Both the position numbers and the translations under genes were made by a program. DNA of 8,554 bases. Source: Sulfurimonas sp. Its GTDB lineage: Bacteria; Campylobacterota; Campylobacteria; Campylobacterales; Sulfurimonadaceae. The notes beneath the pieces are model-generated. The model made no database searches, had not been told where the DNA came from, and saw nothing but the letters and a program-made list of their open reading frames with translations. The stretch lies in contig JAFLJV010000066.1 of assembly GCA_022712845.1 (NCBI GenBank), positions 1-8,554 of the forward strand. The letters are read 5' to 3'. This document shows positions 1 through 6,320 of this stretch, one piece after another (the stretch's first letter is position 1; the number at the start of each line of letters is the position of its first letter).

Positions 1-816
1 AGTAATGGACTCTACTTTACAAAAAAGAATGTTCAACAAATAGTTGATACATTTAATTATATTGGCATTAGTATTGATGGAGATGAGCCTACTCATGATT
101 ATTTTCGTGGTTTAAAAGGGGCCTTTAAAGAGACGCTTAAGGCTGTACAGCTTGCAAATGCTACAGGTGCAAAAGTAGGAATTCGTTTTACTATCACAAA
201 AGAGACTATAAACTCTTTAAAGTATATATTTGATTTAGCTGAGAGAGAAAATATTCCAAAAATATATATTTCACATCTTGTTTACTCAGGGCGTGGACTT
301 GACAATTTAAAAATGGATTTAACTAAAGAGCAAAGAAGAACTTCTGTAGAGTTTATTCTTAAAAAAGCATTTGAATACTATGAAACAGGCAGGGATATAG
401 AGATAGTAACAGGAAATATGGAGATGGATGCAATTTTATTTTTAGATGAATTTGCAAGAAGATATCCTGAATTAAAAGATACTATGAGAAAAAGACTTGT
501 TAAATGGGGTGGTAATAGTGCAGGACGTAAACTATTAAATATTAATAGTGAAGGTGATGTAAGACCTGATCCATTTTTTCCAATAATGGTTGGAAATATA
601 ATTAATCAAAATTTTAGTGATATTTGGAAAGGTGGTAATCTACTAGATGAGTTAAGAGTTCATCCAAGAAAACAGATTACTGGAACTTGTGCAGATTGTG
701 AACAGCTAGATATTTGTAATGGAGGTTCTCGTGCTCGTGCATATGCAATTAGTGGTAATATATGGGCTGAAGACCCATCATGTTACTTAAGTGAAGAAGA
801 AAGAAGGAAACATTAA
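1..816 (+). CDS. nirJ: Heme d1 biosynthesis radical SAM protein NirJ (5' end outside window)
   Basis: The frame is open from base 1 to the TAA at 814-816, giving 271 visible residues. The N-terminal part, with the CxxxCxxC radical SAM cluster motif, lies before the window. Visible core features are a GISIDGDEP strand and a YFRGLKGAF helix typical of radical SAM proteins with SPASM-like tails. The C-terminus has a second cluster motif, C-x2-C-x5-C-x21-C, in GTCADCEQLDICNGG...WAEDPSCYL, matching NirJ of denitrifiers (family knowledge). NirJ removes two propionate side chains from 12,18-didecarboxysiroheme in the cytoplasm during heme d1 synthesis. Neighbouring nirF and nirE favour NirJ over the related heme-pathway proteins AhbC and AhbD. 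An AAGGA inside the gene's 3' end probably serves nirF two bases downstream. An internal ATG at 313 is not the start, because homology continues upstream of it. Confidence 0.93.
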   Translation, partial: SNGLYFTKKNVQQIVDTFNYIGISIDGDEPTHDYFRGLKGAFKETLKAVQLANATGAKVGIRFTITKETINSLKYIFDLAERENIPKIYISHLVYSGRGLDNLKMDLTKEQRRTSVEFILKKAFEYYETGRDIEIVTGNMEMDAILFLDEFARRYPELKDTMRKRLVKWGGNSAGRKLLNINSEGDVRPDPFFPIMVGNIINQNFSDIWKGGNLLDELRVHPRKQITGTCADCEQLDICNGGSRARAYAISGNIWAEDPSCYLSEEERRKH

Positions 817-818
817 TT

Positions 819-1955
819 ATGATAAAAAAAATATTAGTAAGTGCTTGTATAGCTACATCACTATTTACAACACTTCAGGCTAAGGGTGTAAATCCTATTC
901 TTTCAGTACTTAATACAAATGAAAAATTATTTGTAGTTGAGAGAGAAAACAGCTCATTAGCAATAATAGAACAAGGTATGACCAAAGGTCGTATGACTGG
1001 TATGCATAACATGAACCATGGTGTTGTGAAATTTCAAGGTAAAGATGGTTATGTAATCTCTCGTGACGGCTGGGTTATAAAATTTGATCCAGAAAAAGAA
1101 GTGATTCTAAAAGAATATAAAACCAGCGACAGTGCTATTGGCTTTACAATAAATAAAAATTTTCTTGCAGTTGCTAATTATGCTAAGAAAAGTGTGGATA
1201 TTTTAGATAGAGATTTAAATCCTCTTCAGTCATTTGAGACTGGTTCTAAAAATGTTGGTATTAAAATCTATAAAGATTATTTGATTTTTTCACAAATGGA
1301 TAATGATAAAATCACTGTTTTAAAAGATTTAAATGGTGGTAAAGGAAAACCAAACTTTGTGATACATAAAGAGTTTGAAGATGTTGGAGTTATGCCTTTT
1401 GATGCAATGATTAAAAATAATAACTTTATAACAGGATTTTTTAAGAGTGATTTTTATGGTGTAGTTGATTTAGATACTATGAAGTACTCAAAAATTGATA
1501 TTTTACTTGATGATAGAAAGCCAGTTCTTAAAGTCCCACACTTTGGATTTTGGAGTATAAGTGATGGATATGTATTTATTCCAGCAGTTGGAAATAATAA
1601 AGTTTTAGTTTATACACCTGATTTTAAATTTGTTAAAAATATTGAGATGGAGGGTTTACCAGTTTTTACGGCTTTATCTCCTGATCAAAAATATATGGCT
1701 GTAACATTTTCTGGTGATAAATTCCCAGTTATTCAGATTATAGATACTCAAACACTAAAAATTATTAAAAGATTTGAGTTTGACGGAAAAGTTCTACATG
1801 TAAGATGGTCAAAAATTAGACCAAACCTTTTTGTATCTGTAAATGATACAAATAAAGTTTCGGTTATCCATACAAAAGATTGGTATTTAGCTCGCGAAAT
1901 GTTTAATGTTAAAAAACCATCAGGTATATTTATTTATGAAGAGGCAAAAGAATAA
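819..1955 (+). CDS. nirF: Heme d1 biosynthesis protein NirF (exported, cytochrome-d1-like propeller)
   Basis: This 378-residue protein has the expected length for NirF. It starts with a Sec-type signal peptide (MIKK, then a hydrophobic stretch to about residue 21, likely cut after LQA), so it acts in the periplasm. The rest looks like the eight-bladed d1 propeller of NirS, NirF and NirN. The segment around residues 63-90 (HNMNHG...YVISRDGWVIKFD) matches the blade that in NirS carries the GYAVH...RD signature, and His67 is the candidate equivalent of the conserved NirF histidine. PHFGFW at about 240 and LSPDQKYMAVTFSG at about 287-300 are further propeller motifs. No CxxCH is present, so it has no c-heme domain, which argues against NirS and NirN. 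NirF acts late in heme d1 synthesis, before NirN; its exact reaction is less settled. It starts two bases after nirJ and its stop overlaps the nirE start. Confidence 0.9.
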   Translation: MIKKILVSACIATSLFTTLQAKGVNPILSVLNTNEKLFVVERENSSLAIIEQGMTKGRMTGMHNMNHGVVKFQGKDGYVISRDGWVIKFDPEKEVILKEYKTSDSAIGFTINKNFLAVANYAKKSVDILDRDLNPLQSFETGSKNVGIKIYKDYLIFSQMDNDKITVLKDLNGGKGKPNFVIHKEFEDVGVMPFDAMIKNNNFITGFFKSDFYGVVDLDTMKYSKIDILLDDRKPVLKVPHFGFWSISDGYVFIPAVGNNKVLVYTPDFKFVKNIEMEGLPVFTALSPDQKYMAVTFSGDKFPVIQIIDTQTLKIIKRFEFDGKVLHVRWSKIRPNLFVSVNDTNKVSVIHTKDWYLAREMFNVKKPSGIFIYEEAKE

Positions 1956-2695
1956 TGGGTAAAGTTTATTTAACAGGGGCAGGTCCAGGAGATATTGAGT
2001 TATTGACTATAAAAGCACTTAAAGTAATAAAAGAAGCAGATGTAATTATTTATGATCGTCTTGCTAATCCAGATATTTTAGAAGAAGCAAAAAATGGTTG
2101 TGAATTTGTTTATGTTGGTAAAGAGGATGGTAAACATATAGTTCCTCAAGATGATATAAATGAAATAATATACCAAAATGCATTAAAATATGAAAATGTA
2201 GTTCGTCTTAAAGGTGGAGATCCATTTGTGTTTGGTCGTGGGGGAGAAGAAGCTATATATCTTCTTGATAGAGAGATTAAATTTGATATAATCCCTGGGA
2301 TTACATCAGCTATTAGTGCTCCAGCATATGCAGGTATACCAGTAACGCATCGTGGTGTAGCAGTTAGCTTTAGAGTTGTAACTGGACATGAATCACCACA
2401 TAAAAAAGAGTCTCAAATTCCATGGGAAACATTTAAAACAGATGATACTATTGTATTTTTAATGGGTCTTCATAATCTTCCAAAGATAAGCAAAAAACTT
2501 ATGGAGATGGGTAAAGCAAGTGATTATCCTGTAGCAGTTATTTCAAAAGGAACTACTAAAGATCAAAAAGTTATTGTAGGAACTTTATCTAATATCGTTG
2601 AAAAAGTTAAAGATGTACCAACTCCTGCTCTTATTGTAGTTGGGAAAGTTGTTCTACTTAGAGATCAATTAAAATGGTTTGAGGAAAATGCCTAA
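1955..2695 (+). CDS. nirE: Uroporphyrinogen-III C-methyltransferase (SUMT) of the heme d1 operon
   Basis: This 246-residue protein is a typical single-domain SUMT. It uses two S-adenosylmethionines to convert uroporphyrinogen III to precorrin-2, the branch step toward siroheme and heme d1, in the cytoplasm. Visible family motifs are YLTGAGPGDIELLTIKA (5-21), YDRLANPDIL (33-42), VRLKGGDPFVFGRGGEEA (83-100), PGITSAISAPAYAGIPVTHRG (114-134) and FLMGLHNL (168-175). There is no CysG-type dehydrogenase/ferrochelatase domain, so precorrin-2 must be processed by another enzyme. The enzyme could equally be named CobA; I call it NirE because it lies between nirF and a probable nir-associated regulator. 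The ATG shares one base with the nirF TAA (TAATG at 1953-1957), which indicates translational coupling. A GAGG lies upstream at 1940-1943. Confidence 0.93.
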   Translation: MGKVYLTGAGPGDIELLTIKALKVIKEADVIIYDRLANPDILEEAKNGCEFVYVGKEDGKHIVPQDDINEIIYQNALKYENVVRLKGGDPFVFGRGGEEAIYLLDREIKFDIIPGITSAISAPAYAGIPVTHRGVAVSFRVVTGHESPHKKESQIPWETFKTDDTIVFLMGLHNLPKISKKLMEMGKASDYPVAVISKGTTKDQKVIVGTLSNIVEKVKDVPTPALIVVGKVVLLRDQLKWFEENA

Positions 2696-4193
2696 AGATT
2701 ATGATACTTCTGCTGCAATAGAGATCGCATCAAATATCTACTGGGTAGGGATGCATCTCGAAAACGACCCTTTTCAATGTCATCCTTATCTTATAAAAAA
2801 TGGTAATGAGTCTATTTTAATAGACCCAGGCTCAATGCTTGAGTTTGATGAAACAATTAAAAAAGTTAAAAATATTGTTGATATTAAATCAATAAAATAT
2901 ATTGTACTTCATCATCAAGATCCTGATTTAGCAGCAGCAGTCCCAGAGATAGAAAAATTAATAAATAGAGAAGACTTGTTTATAGTTACACACTCTAGGA
3001 TGTCTGTTTTAATAAAACACTATTTAGTAACTTCTAGTTATTATGAGATCGATAAGCATAATAATCAATTGGTGACATCAAGTGGTTTTAAACTTGATTT
3101 TTATACCACACCATATTGTCATTCACCTGGTGCATTTGTAAGTTATGAACCAAAAACAAAAATTCTTTTTTCTGGTGATATTTTTGGTGGAATTGAAGAG
3201 TCATGGGATTTTTATGCTGATGAAACATATTTTGATAAAGCAAAACAATTTCATCAGGAATATATGCCAAGTAAAGATATCTTTAATTATGCACTAGATA
3301 AAATTGAAAAATTAGATATAAAGTTAATTGCTCCACAGCACGGATCTATAATAAAAAAGAAATATATTTCAAATTTAATTATGGATATGAGAAATCTTGA
3401 TTGTGGACTTTATATAGAGGAAAAATATAATAAAGAGTTAATAGATACAATACAAGAGCTTCAAAATAAAAAGCAAGCTTTAAAAGAGCGTGATTCACAA
3501 CTTTTTGAACAATCTAAAAGAGCTGAAATTGGTGAAATGATTGGAAATATTGCACATCAATGGCGACAACCTTTAGCAATTATTAATAGTACGATAGGTA
3601 TATTGAAGGAAAAAAACAGTGTCAGTATGCTTAATAAAGAAGAGATTAGTGATAAGCTTGAAAAAATGGAAAAACGTATAATTTATATGTCGGATACAAT
3701 TGAAGATTTTATGAATTATTACAAACCAAATAAAGGAAAATTTTATTTTAGTATTTATGATGCGATACAAAAGGCAATTGATTTAACAAATATATCTACA
3801 GATAGTAAAAATATTAAAATAAATATTAAAATAAATAAGAAAGAAAAGCTTTATGGGCTTATAAATGAATTCGTTCAAGTAATTGTCTCTATATTATCTA
3901 ACATAAATGATTTGGTTAGTAGTAATTTAACAGACGTGAATGTTACAATTTGTTTAAAAAAAGATGAAAAATACACAGTTCTCAGTATTCTTGATAATTG
4001 CGGGGGTATAAAAGAGGAAAATTTAAGTAAAATTTTTGATCCATACTTTACAACTAAACATAAGTCAATGGGAACAGGACTTGGCTTACATATAGCAAGA
4101 ATGATTATTGAAGACAACATGAATGGTACACTAAGTGTAAAAAATAGTAATAATGGAGCTAAATTTATAATAAAGATGAAGAATGACACCTGA
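2688..4193 (+). CDS. Soluble sensor histidine kinase with N-terminal ODP/flavodiiron-like metallo-beta-lactamase domain
   Basis: From the ATG at 2688 the protein has 501 residues. Residues 1-235 are a metallo-beta-lactamase-fold domain of the flavodiiron/ODP type. HHQDPD (75-80) replaces HxExDH, followed by H145, D164 (exactly 18 residues apart, as in flavodiiron proteins) and H218 in APQHGS. There is no flavodoxin domain. Residues 245-280 form a coiled coil. IAHQWRQPL (288-296) is the H-box, with H290 the phosphoacceptor. An HATPase domain follows: SNIND, DNCGG (436-440), IFDPYFTTK (449-457) and GTGLGLHIA (462-470). No signal peptide or membrane segment is seen. ODP proteins bind O2 and Fe(II) in spirochete chemotaxis (family knowledge), so this kinase probably senses O2, NO or iron. 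It overlaps nirE by 8 nt and the response regulator by 11 nt. A TTG at 2679 would add three residues but lacks a ribosome site; the ATG has a close GAGG at 2681-2684. Confidence 0.9.
   Translation: MPKDYDTSAAIEIASNIYWVGMHLENDPFQCHPYLIKNGNESILIDPGSMLEFDETIKKVKNIVDIKSIKYIVLHHQDPDLAAAVPEIEKLINREDLFIVTHSRMSVLIKHYLVTSSYYEIDKHNNQLVTSSGFKLDFYTTPYCHSPGAFVSYEPKTKILFSGDIFGGIEESWDFYADETYFDKAKQFHQEYMPSKDIFNYALDKIEKLDIKLIAPQHGSIIKKKYISNLIMDMRNLDCGLYIEEKYNKELIDTIQELQNKKQALKERDSQLFEQSKRAEIGEMIGNIAHQWRQPLAIINSTIGILKEKNSVSMLNKEEISDKLEKMEKRIIYMSDTIEDFMNYYKPNKGKFYFSIYDAIQKAIDLTNISTDSKNIKINIKINKKEKLYGLINEFVQVIVSILSNINDLVSSNLTDVNVTICLKKDEKYTVLSILDNCGGIKEENLSKIFDPYFTTKHKSMGTGLGLHIARMIIEDNMNGTLSVKNSNNGAKFIIKMKNDT
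3809..3837 (+). repeat. In-frame 12-bp tandem repeat inside the kinase gene
   Basis: The unit AAATATTAAAAT occurs twice without a break (3809-3832), followed by AAATA of a third copy. Because the unit is 12 bp, each copy adds four codons and the frame is kept. It encodes the repetitive NIKINIKIN stretch at about residues 375-383, near the start of the ATPase domain. It is a short direct duplication, possibly a slippage site. Confidence 0.7.
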
Positions 4194-4872
4194 GAAAATA
4201 AAAGATATATCAATTTTAATAGCTGAAGATGAGCTAGAATTATTAGAATCTATCAGTGAATATATAGAGATGTTTTTTGTTAAAGTTTATAAAGCATCAT
4301 GTGGAATACAAGCTTATGAAATATATAAGCAGAAAAGTCCAAGTATTATTTTAACAGATATTAATATGCCTAATTTAGATGGACTTAGTTTAGTTTCAAA
4401 AATTAGAGAAAAAGATAATGAAACAAAGGTAATTGTAATGAGTGCTCATTCAGAGCAAGATAAACTTCTTCATGCTGTTAAACTTCATCTTGAAACATAT
4501 TTAATAAAGCCAATAAAAAGTGATGATTTAAAAAATGTACTTTTAAAAACAGCAGAGTTAATTAGAAATATTGAAAAAAGAATCTATATTAATGATAATG
4601 TTTATTGGAATATTAATACAAATACTTTATGGAATAATAAACAAGAGATAGAATTGGGAAATAAAGAAAATTTACTTCTTAGATTATTGTTTTCAAAACC
4701 AAATCATAGTTTTAGTGCACAAGATATTTTTGAATATCTTGCACAAGGTAAAGAAAAGAAAGAATTTTCATCAAACTCTATAACATCTTTAATGAAAAGA
4801 TTACGAATGAAGATACCAAATGATATTATTCATAATATATATGGAGCAGGATATAAAGTGATAACAATTTAG
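4183..4872 (+). CDS. Two-component response regulator, REC plus OmpR-type winged helix
   Basis: This 229-residue protein has two domains. The receiver domain (about 10-125) shows the acidic pair E15-D16 (LIAEDE), the phosphoacceptor D59 in LTDINMPNLDG, S87 in VMSAHSE and K109-P110 in LIKPIKSDDL, so all phosphorylation residues are present. After a linker (about 126-137), residues 138-229 resemble an OmpR/PhoB winged helix, ending in a recognition-helix region (SNSITSLMKRLRMKI) and the wing IYGAGYKVI. It overlaps the kinase gene by 11 nt, so it is almost certainly the kinase's cognate partner. It is a DNA-binding transcription factor; its targets cannot be read from the window, but operon position suggests nir or other denitrification promoters. 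Its stop lies in the left arm of an inverted repeat that once met the convergent Sel1 gene. Confidence 0.92.
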   Translation: MTPEKIKDISILIAEDELELLESISEYIEMFFVKVYKASCGIQAYEIYKQKSPSIILTDINMPNLDGLSLVSKIREKDNETKVIVMSAHSEQDKLLHAVKLHLETYLIKPIKSDDLKNVLLKTAELIRNIEKRIYINDNVYWNINTNTLWNNKQEIELGNKENLLLRLLFSKPNHSFSAQDIFEYLAQGKEKKEFSSNSITSLMKRLRMKIPNDIIHNIYGAGYKVITI

Positions 4873-4876
4873 ATAT

Positions 4877-4884
4877 TAAAAATC
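4877..4884. repeat. Left copy of probable IS target-site duplication
   Basis: TAAAAATC here and TAAAAATT at 5570-5577 flank the IS remnant directly and match at 7 of 8 positions. IS256-family elements usually duplicate 8 or 9 bp (family knowledge). The AT-rich setting means a chance match cannot be fully excluded. Confidence 0.6.
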
Positions 4885-4912
4885 GAGGCTGTAAAATAAA
4901 CCGTGCAAACTC
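4885..4912 (+). repeat. Left terminal inverted repeat of the IS256 remnant
   Basis: Read on the + strand from 4885, this end matches the right end (5569 down to 5542 on the minus strand) at about 20 of 28 positions. Shared blocks are GAG, TGTAAA, AAC, GTG and AAAC. It is the 3' end relative to the transposase fragments. Confidence 0.7.
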
Positions 4913-4928
4913 ACCTCTTATCTAATAA

Positions 4929-5520
4929 TTACTTAGTATATTTTGACATAATTTCACTGAAAAATATACTAAGTTGAGGAAAAATTTCATACCAACTTCT
5001 GATACTGTTAGTATTCCATTTATTTTGTTGCACTATACATCTTTGAATTTCTACTTTAGGATAAACAGCTTTTATAGCTTCATTGAAGCCATTTAAACCA
5101 TCAATTGCGAAGATAAGGACATCTTGTATGCCACGCTTTTGAATATCATTTAAAACAGTAAGCCAATATTTACTTATTTCATTTTCTCCAATCCAAATAC
5201 TGATGATCTCTTTTTTACTTTCAAGTGTAATACCAAGCATTATATATGCAGCTATCCTAAAGGATCAGCTTCGCAAGTTATTTTTAACAACTGTTGTGGT
5301 TCAAAGCTAGAATCTCTATCTCTGGGTATAAATACATCAAATTGTCCATACTTCGACTTTATAGTTTTTTCGTTATAGCCATTACGGGAATTGGAAGTAT
5401 TTAACTCTTTATGTTTATCGTAGCCTAAGTGTGAGGATAGTTCTTCTTGGGATGCAGTTTGTTGAGTATATTCTTACCCTCATGCGTAAATCCTTTACAA
5501 GTAATTTATTCGATTATCAT
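4929..5520 (-). pseudogene. IS256-family transposase pseudogene (frameshifts and large internal deletions)
   Basis: Three pieces are readable, each in a different frame. From 5520: MIIE, a stop, then CKGFTHEGKNILNKL, like the N-terminus of IS256 transposases. From about 5461 to a stop at 5252-5254: QTASQEELSSHLGYDKH, then NSRNGYNEKT and FIPRDRDSSFEPQ, the classic NSRNG...PRDR..FEP block. From about 5249 to 4929: AAYIMLGIT, IWIGENE, FAIDGLNGFNEAI and IQRCIVQQ, then a jump to KWNTNSIRSWYEIFPQLSIFF. Relative to the family, the stretch after FEPQ (roughly 90 residues), the part after CIVHQ (roughly 45) and the C-terminus are missing. Conserved DDE residues in the deleted parts are gone, so it is non-functional. 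The 103-codon open frame at 5240-4929 is a fragment, not a gene of its own. Confidence 0.88.
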
Positions 5521-5531
5521 ATCGAATAAAT
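5504..5531. repeat. 11-bp perfect hairpin near the transposase 5' end
   Basis: ATTTATTCGAT (5504-5514) and ATCGAATAAAT (5521-5531) are exact reverse complements separated by a 6-nt loop, TATCAT. On the minus strand the loop contains the first ATG of the transposase frame (5520-5518). Hairpins near transposase starts limit translation from read-through transcripts in some IS families such as IS10 and IS50; applying that here is inference. Confidence 0.6.
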
Positions 5532-5541
5532 CTAATTGTTA

Positions 5542-5569
5542 GGGTTTACACAGTTATATTTACACTCTC
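5542..5569 (-). repeat. Right terminal inverted repeat of the IS256 remnant
   Basis: Read on the minus strand from 5569: GAGAG, then TGTAAA, with inner ACTGTGTAAAC. It pairs with the left end at 4885-4912. The outermost base, 5569, is also the third base of the Sel1 gene's TAG stop. Confidence 0.7.
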
Positions 5570-6270
5570 TAAAAATTATCTAAATTGTATTTTTTATAAA
5601 GCTTTTTAGCTTCTTTATTTCCAATATCTATAGATTTTTGTGCCCACTTTTTTGCTTTTGGAAATTTGTCTAGTTCACAATATATCTCGGCAAGTAAGTA
5701 GTAAGCACTCTCATCACCATTAACAGCACTTTTTTCAAGCCAAATAGATGCTTCATTGAATTTTAAAAGTTGCATATAGATACGACCAATATTTTGTTTG
5801 GCATCTTTATGTCCTTGTTTAGCAGCACTCTCTAATAATTCAGCTGTTTTAGTAACATTCATATCTGTAGCATCTCCATTATAATGCATAAGTGCTAAGT
5901 TAAATTGAGCATTAGGATTATTTGCTTTAGATGATTTAGTTAATAAATCAAAAGCTTTTGTTGAGTCTTTAGAAACACTACTTCCATTTAGATACATCAT
6001 TCCTAAATCATATTGTGCTGTAGAGTTATCATTATCAGCAGCTTTTTGTAACCAATATATCGCTTTTTTTGAATCTTTATTAGTACCTAAACCATTTGAG
6101 TATAGATAGCTAAGCGCACTTTGTGCTTTTGCATCTCCATTTTTTGCATTTTTTTCATATAGTTTAAAAGCTTTTGTATATTCTTTATTTTTAAATGCTT
6201 TTAAAGCATCACTTGTATCTGCATGTAGATTTAACAATACTAATAATCCAACTAATATATACTTAAACAT
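5569..6270 (-). CDS. Exported Sel1-repeat (SLR) protein
   Basis: This 233-residue protein has a signal peptide (MFKYILVGLLVLLNLHA, probable cut after LHA), so it is periplasmic or secreted. The mature part is a row of about five Sel1-like helical repeats from about residue 46: AQSALSYLYSNGLG, AQYDLGMMYLNG, AQFNLALMHYNG, AKQNIGRIYMQ and AYYLLAEIYCE. Such repeats make a protein-binding solenoid; no enzyme activity is expected. It has a single cysteine, unlike the disulfide-rich Helicobacter Hcp proteins. A good ribosome site, AAGGAT, lies four bases before the ATG. The stop TAG takes its G from the adjoining IS end; before the insertion the stop would have been TAA, with the same C-terminus. 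Its partner is unknown and nothing in the neighbourhood identifies it. Confidence 0.88.
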   Translation of the reverse strand: MFKYILVGLLVLLNLHADTSDALKAFKNKEYTKAFKLYEKNAKNGDAKAQSALSYLYSNGLGTNKDSKKAIYWLQKAADNDNSTAQYDLGMMYLNGSSVSKDSTKAFDLLTKSSKANNPNAQFNLALMHYNGDATDMNVTKTAELLESAAKQGHKDAKQNIGRIYMQLLKFNEASIWLEKSAVNGDESAYYLLAEIYCELDKFPKAKKWAQKSIDIGNKEAKKLYKKYNLDNF

Positions 6271-6299
6271 TTTTATCCTTAGTAAAATTTAATTGAAAC

Positions 6300-6305
6300 A
6301 TTATA
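6300..6305 (-). promoter_or_regulatory. Probable -10 box (TATAAT) for the Sel1 gene
   Basis: On the minus strand a perfect TATAAT sits about 30 bases before the Sel1 ATG, preceded by alternating A/T runs like those upstream of sigma-70 promoters in Campylobacterota. No clear -35 box is seen, which is common in this phylum. It implies the Sel1 gene can be transcribed separately from the symporter gene 50 bp upstream. Confidence 0.55.
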
Positions 6306-6320
6306 CACTTTTTTAATTTT

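Larger units (their letters stand above)
4885..5569 (-). mobile_element. Internally deleted, degenerate IS256-family insertion sequence
   Basis: The element is about 685 bp, roughly half a normal IS256-family IS. Both ends begin with GAG and carry imperfect inverted repeats with the inner signature TGT-AAA...GTG-AAAC. The inside encodes recognisable pieces of an IS256/Mutator-type (DDE) transposase on the minus strand in three reading frames with large internal deletions. Flanking bases show a near-perfect 8-bp duplication. It cannot make an active transposase; it might still be mobilised by a related intact element if the ends remain functional. It lies exactly between the convergent response-regulator and Sel1 genes and breaks neither, ending inside the Sel1 stop codon. 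Confidence 0.85.
4864..5588. repeat. Perfect 12-bp inverted repeat between convergent genes, split by an IS remnant
   Basis: The left arm ACAATTTAGATA (4864-4875) is the exact reverse complement of the right arm TATCTAAATTGT (5577-5588). Removing the IS remnant and one target copy leaves a 12-bp stem with an 8-nt loop (TTAAAAAT). On the + strand a run of six T follows the right arm (5590-5595), so the ancestral sequence may have been a weak, AT-rich terminator for the nir/two-component operon. The arms overlap the last codons of the response regulator and of the Sel1 gene. With the IS in place the two arms are about 700 nt apart. Confidence 0.7.

Noticed and set aside
819..1955. Cytochrome cd1 nitrite reductase NirS or NirN
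   Set aside because: No CxxCH c-type heme motif is present and the length fits NirF.
2679..2687. TTG start adding MRK to the kinase
   Set aside because: No ribosome site precedes the TTG; the ATG at 2688 has a GAGG just upstream and gives a normal 8-nt overlap with nirE.
3088..3270. Open frame on the minus strand inside the kinase gene
   Set aside because: It lies opposite the strongly supported diiron domain and its translation has no recognisable motif or ribosome site.
3573..3770. Second minus-strand open frame inside the kinase gene
   Set aside because: It is antisense to the H-box region; Phe/Ile-rich low-complexity content is what AT-rich coding DNA gives on the opposite strand.
3875..4213. 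Minus-strand frame that looks like a hydrophobic 112-residue protein
   Set aside because: It is antisense to the ATPase domain and its conserved G boxes; the hydrophobicity is a by-product of the complement of Lys/Asn/Glu codons.
4929..5240. A complete small gene of 103 codons
   Set aside because: Its sequence is the middle of an IS256 transposase with internal and C-terminal deletions, and homology continues in frame upstream of its ATG (AAYIMLGI).
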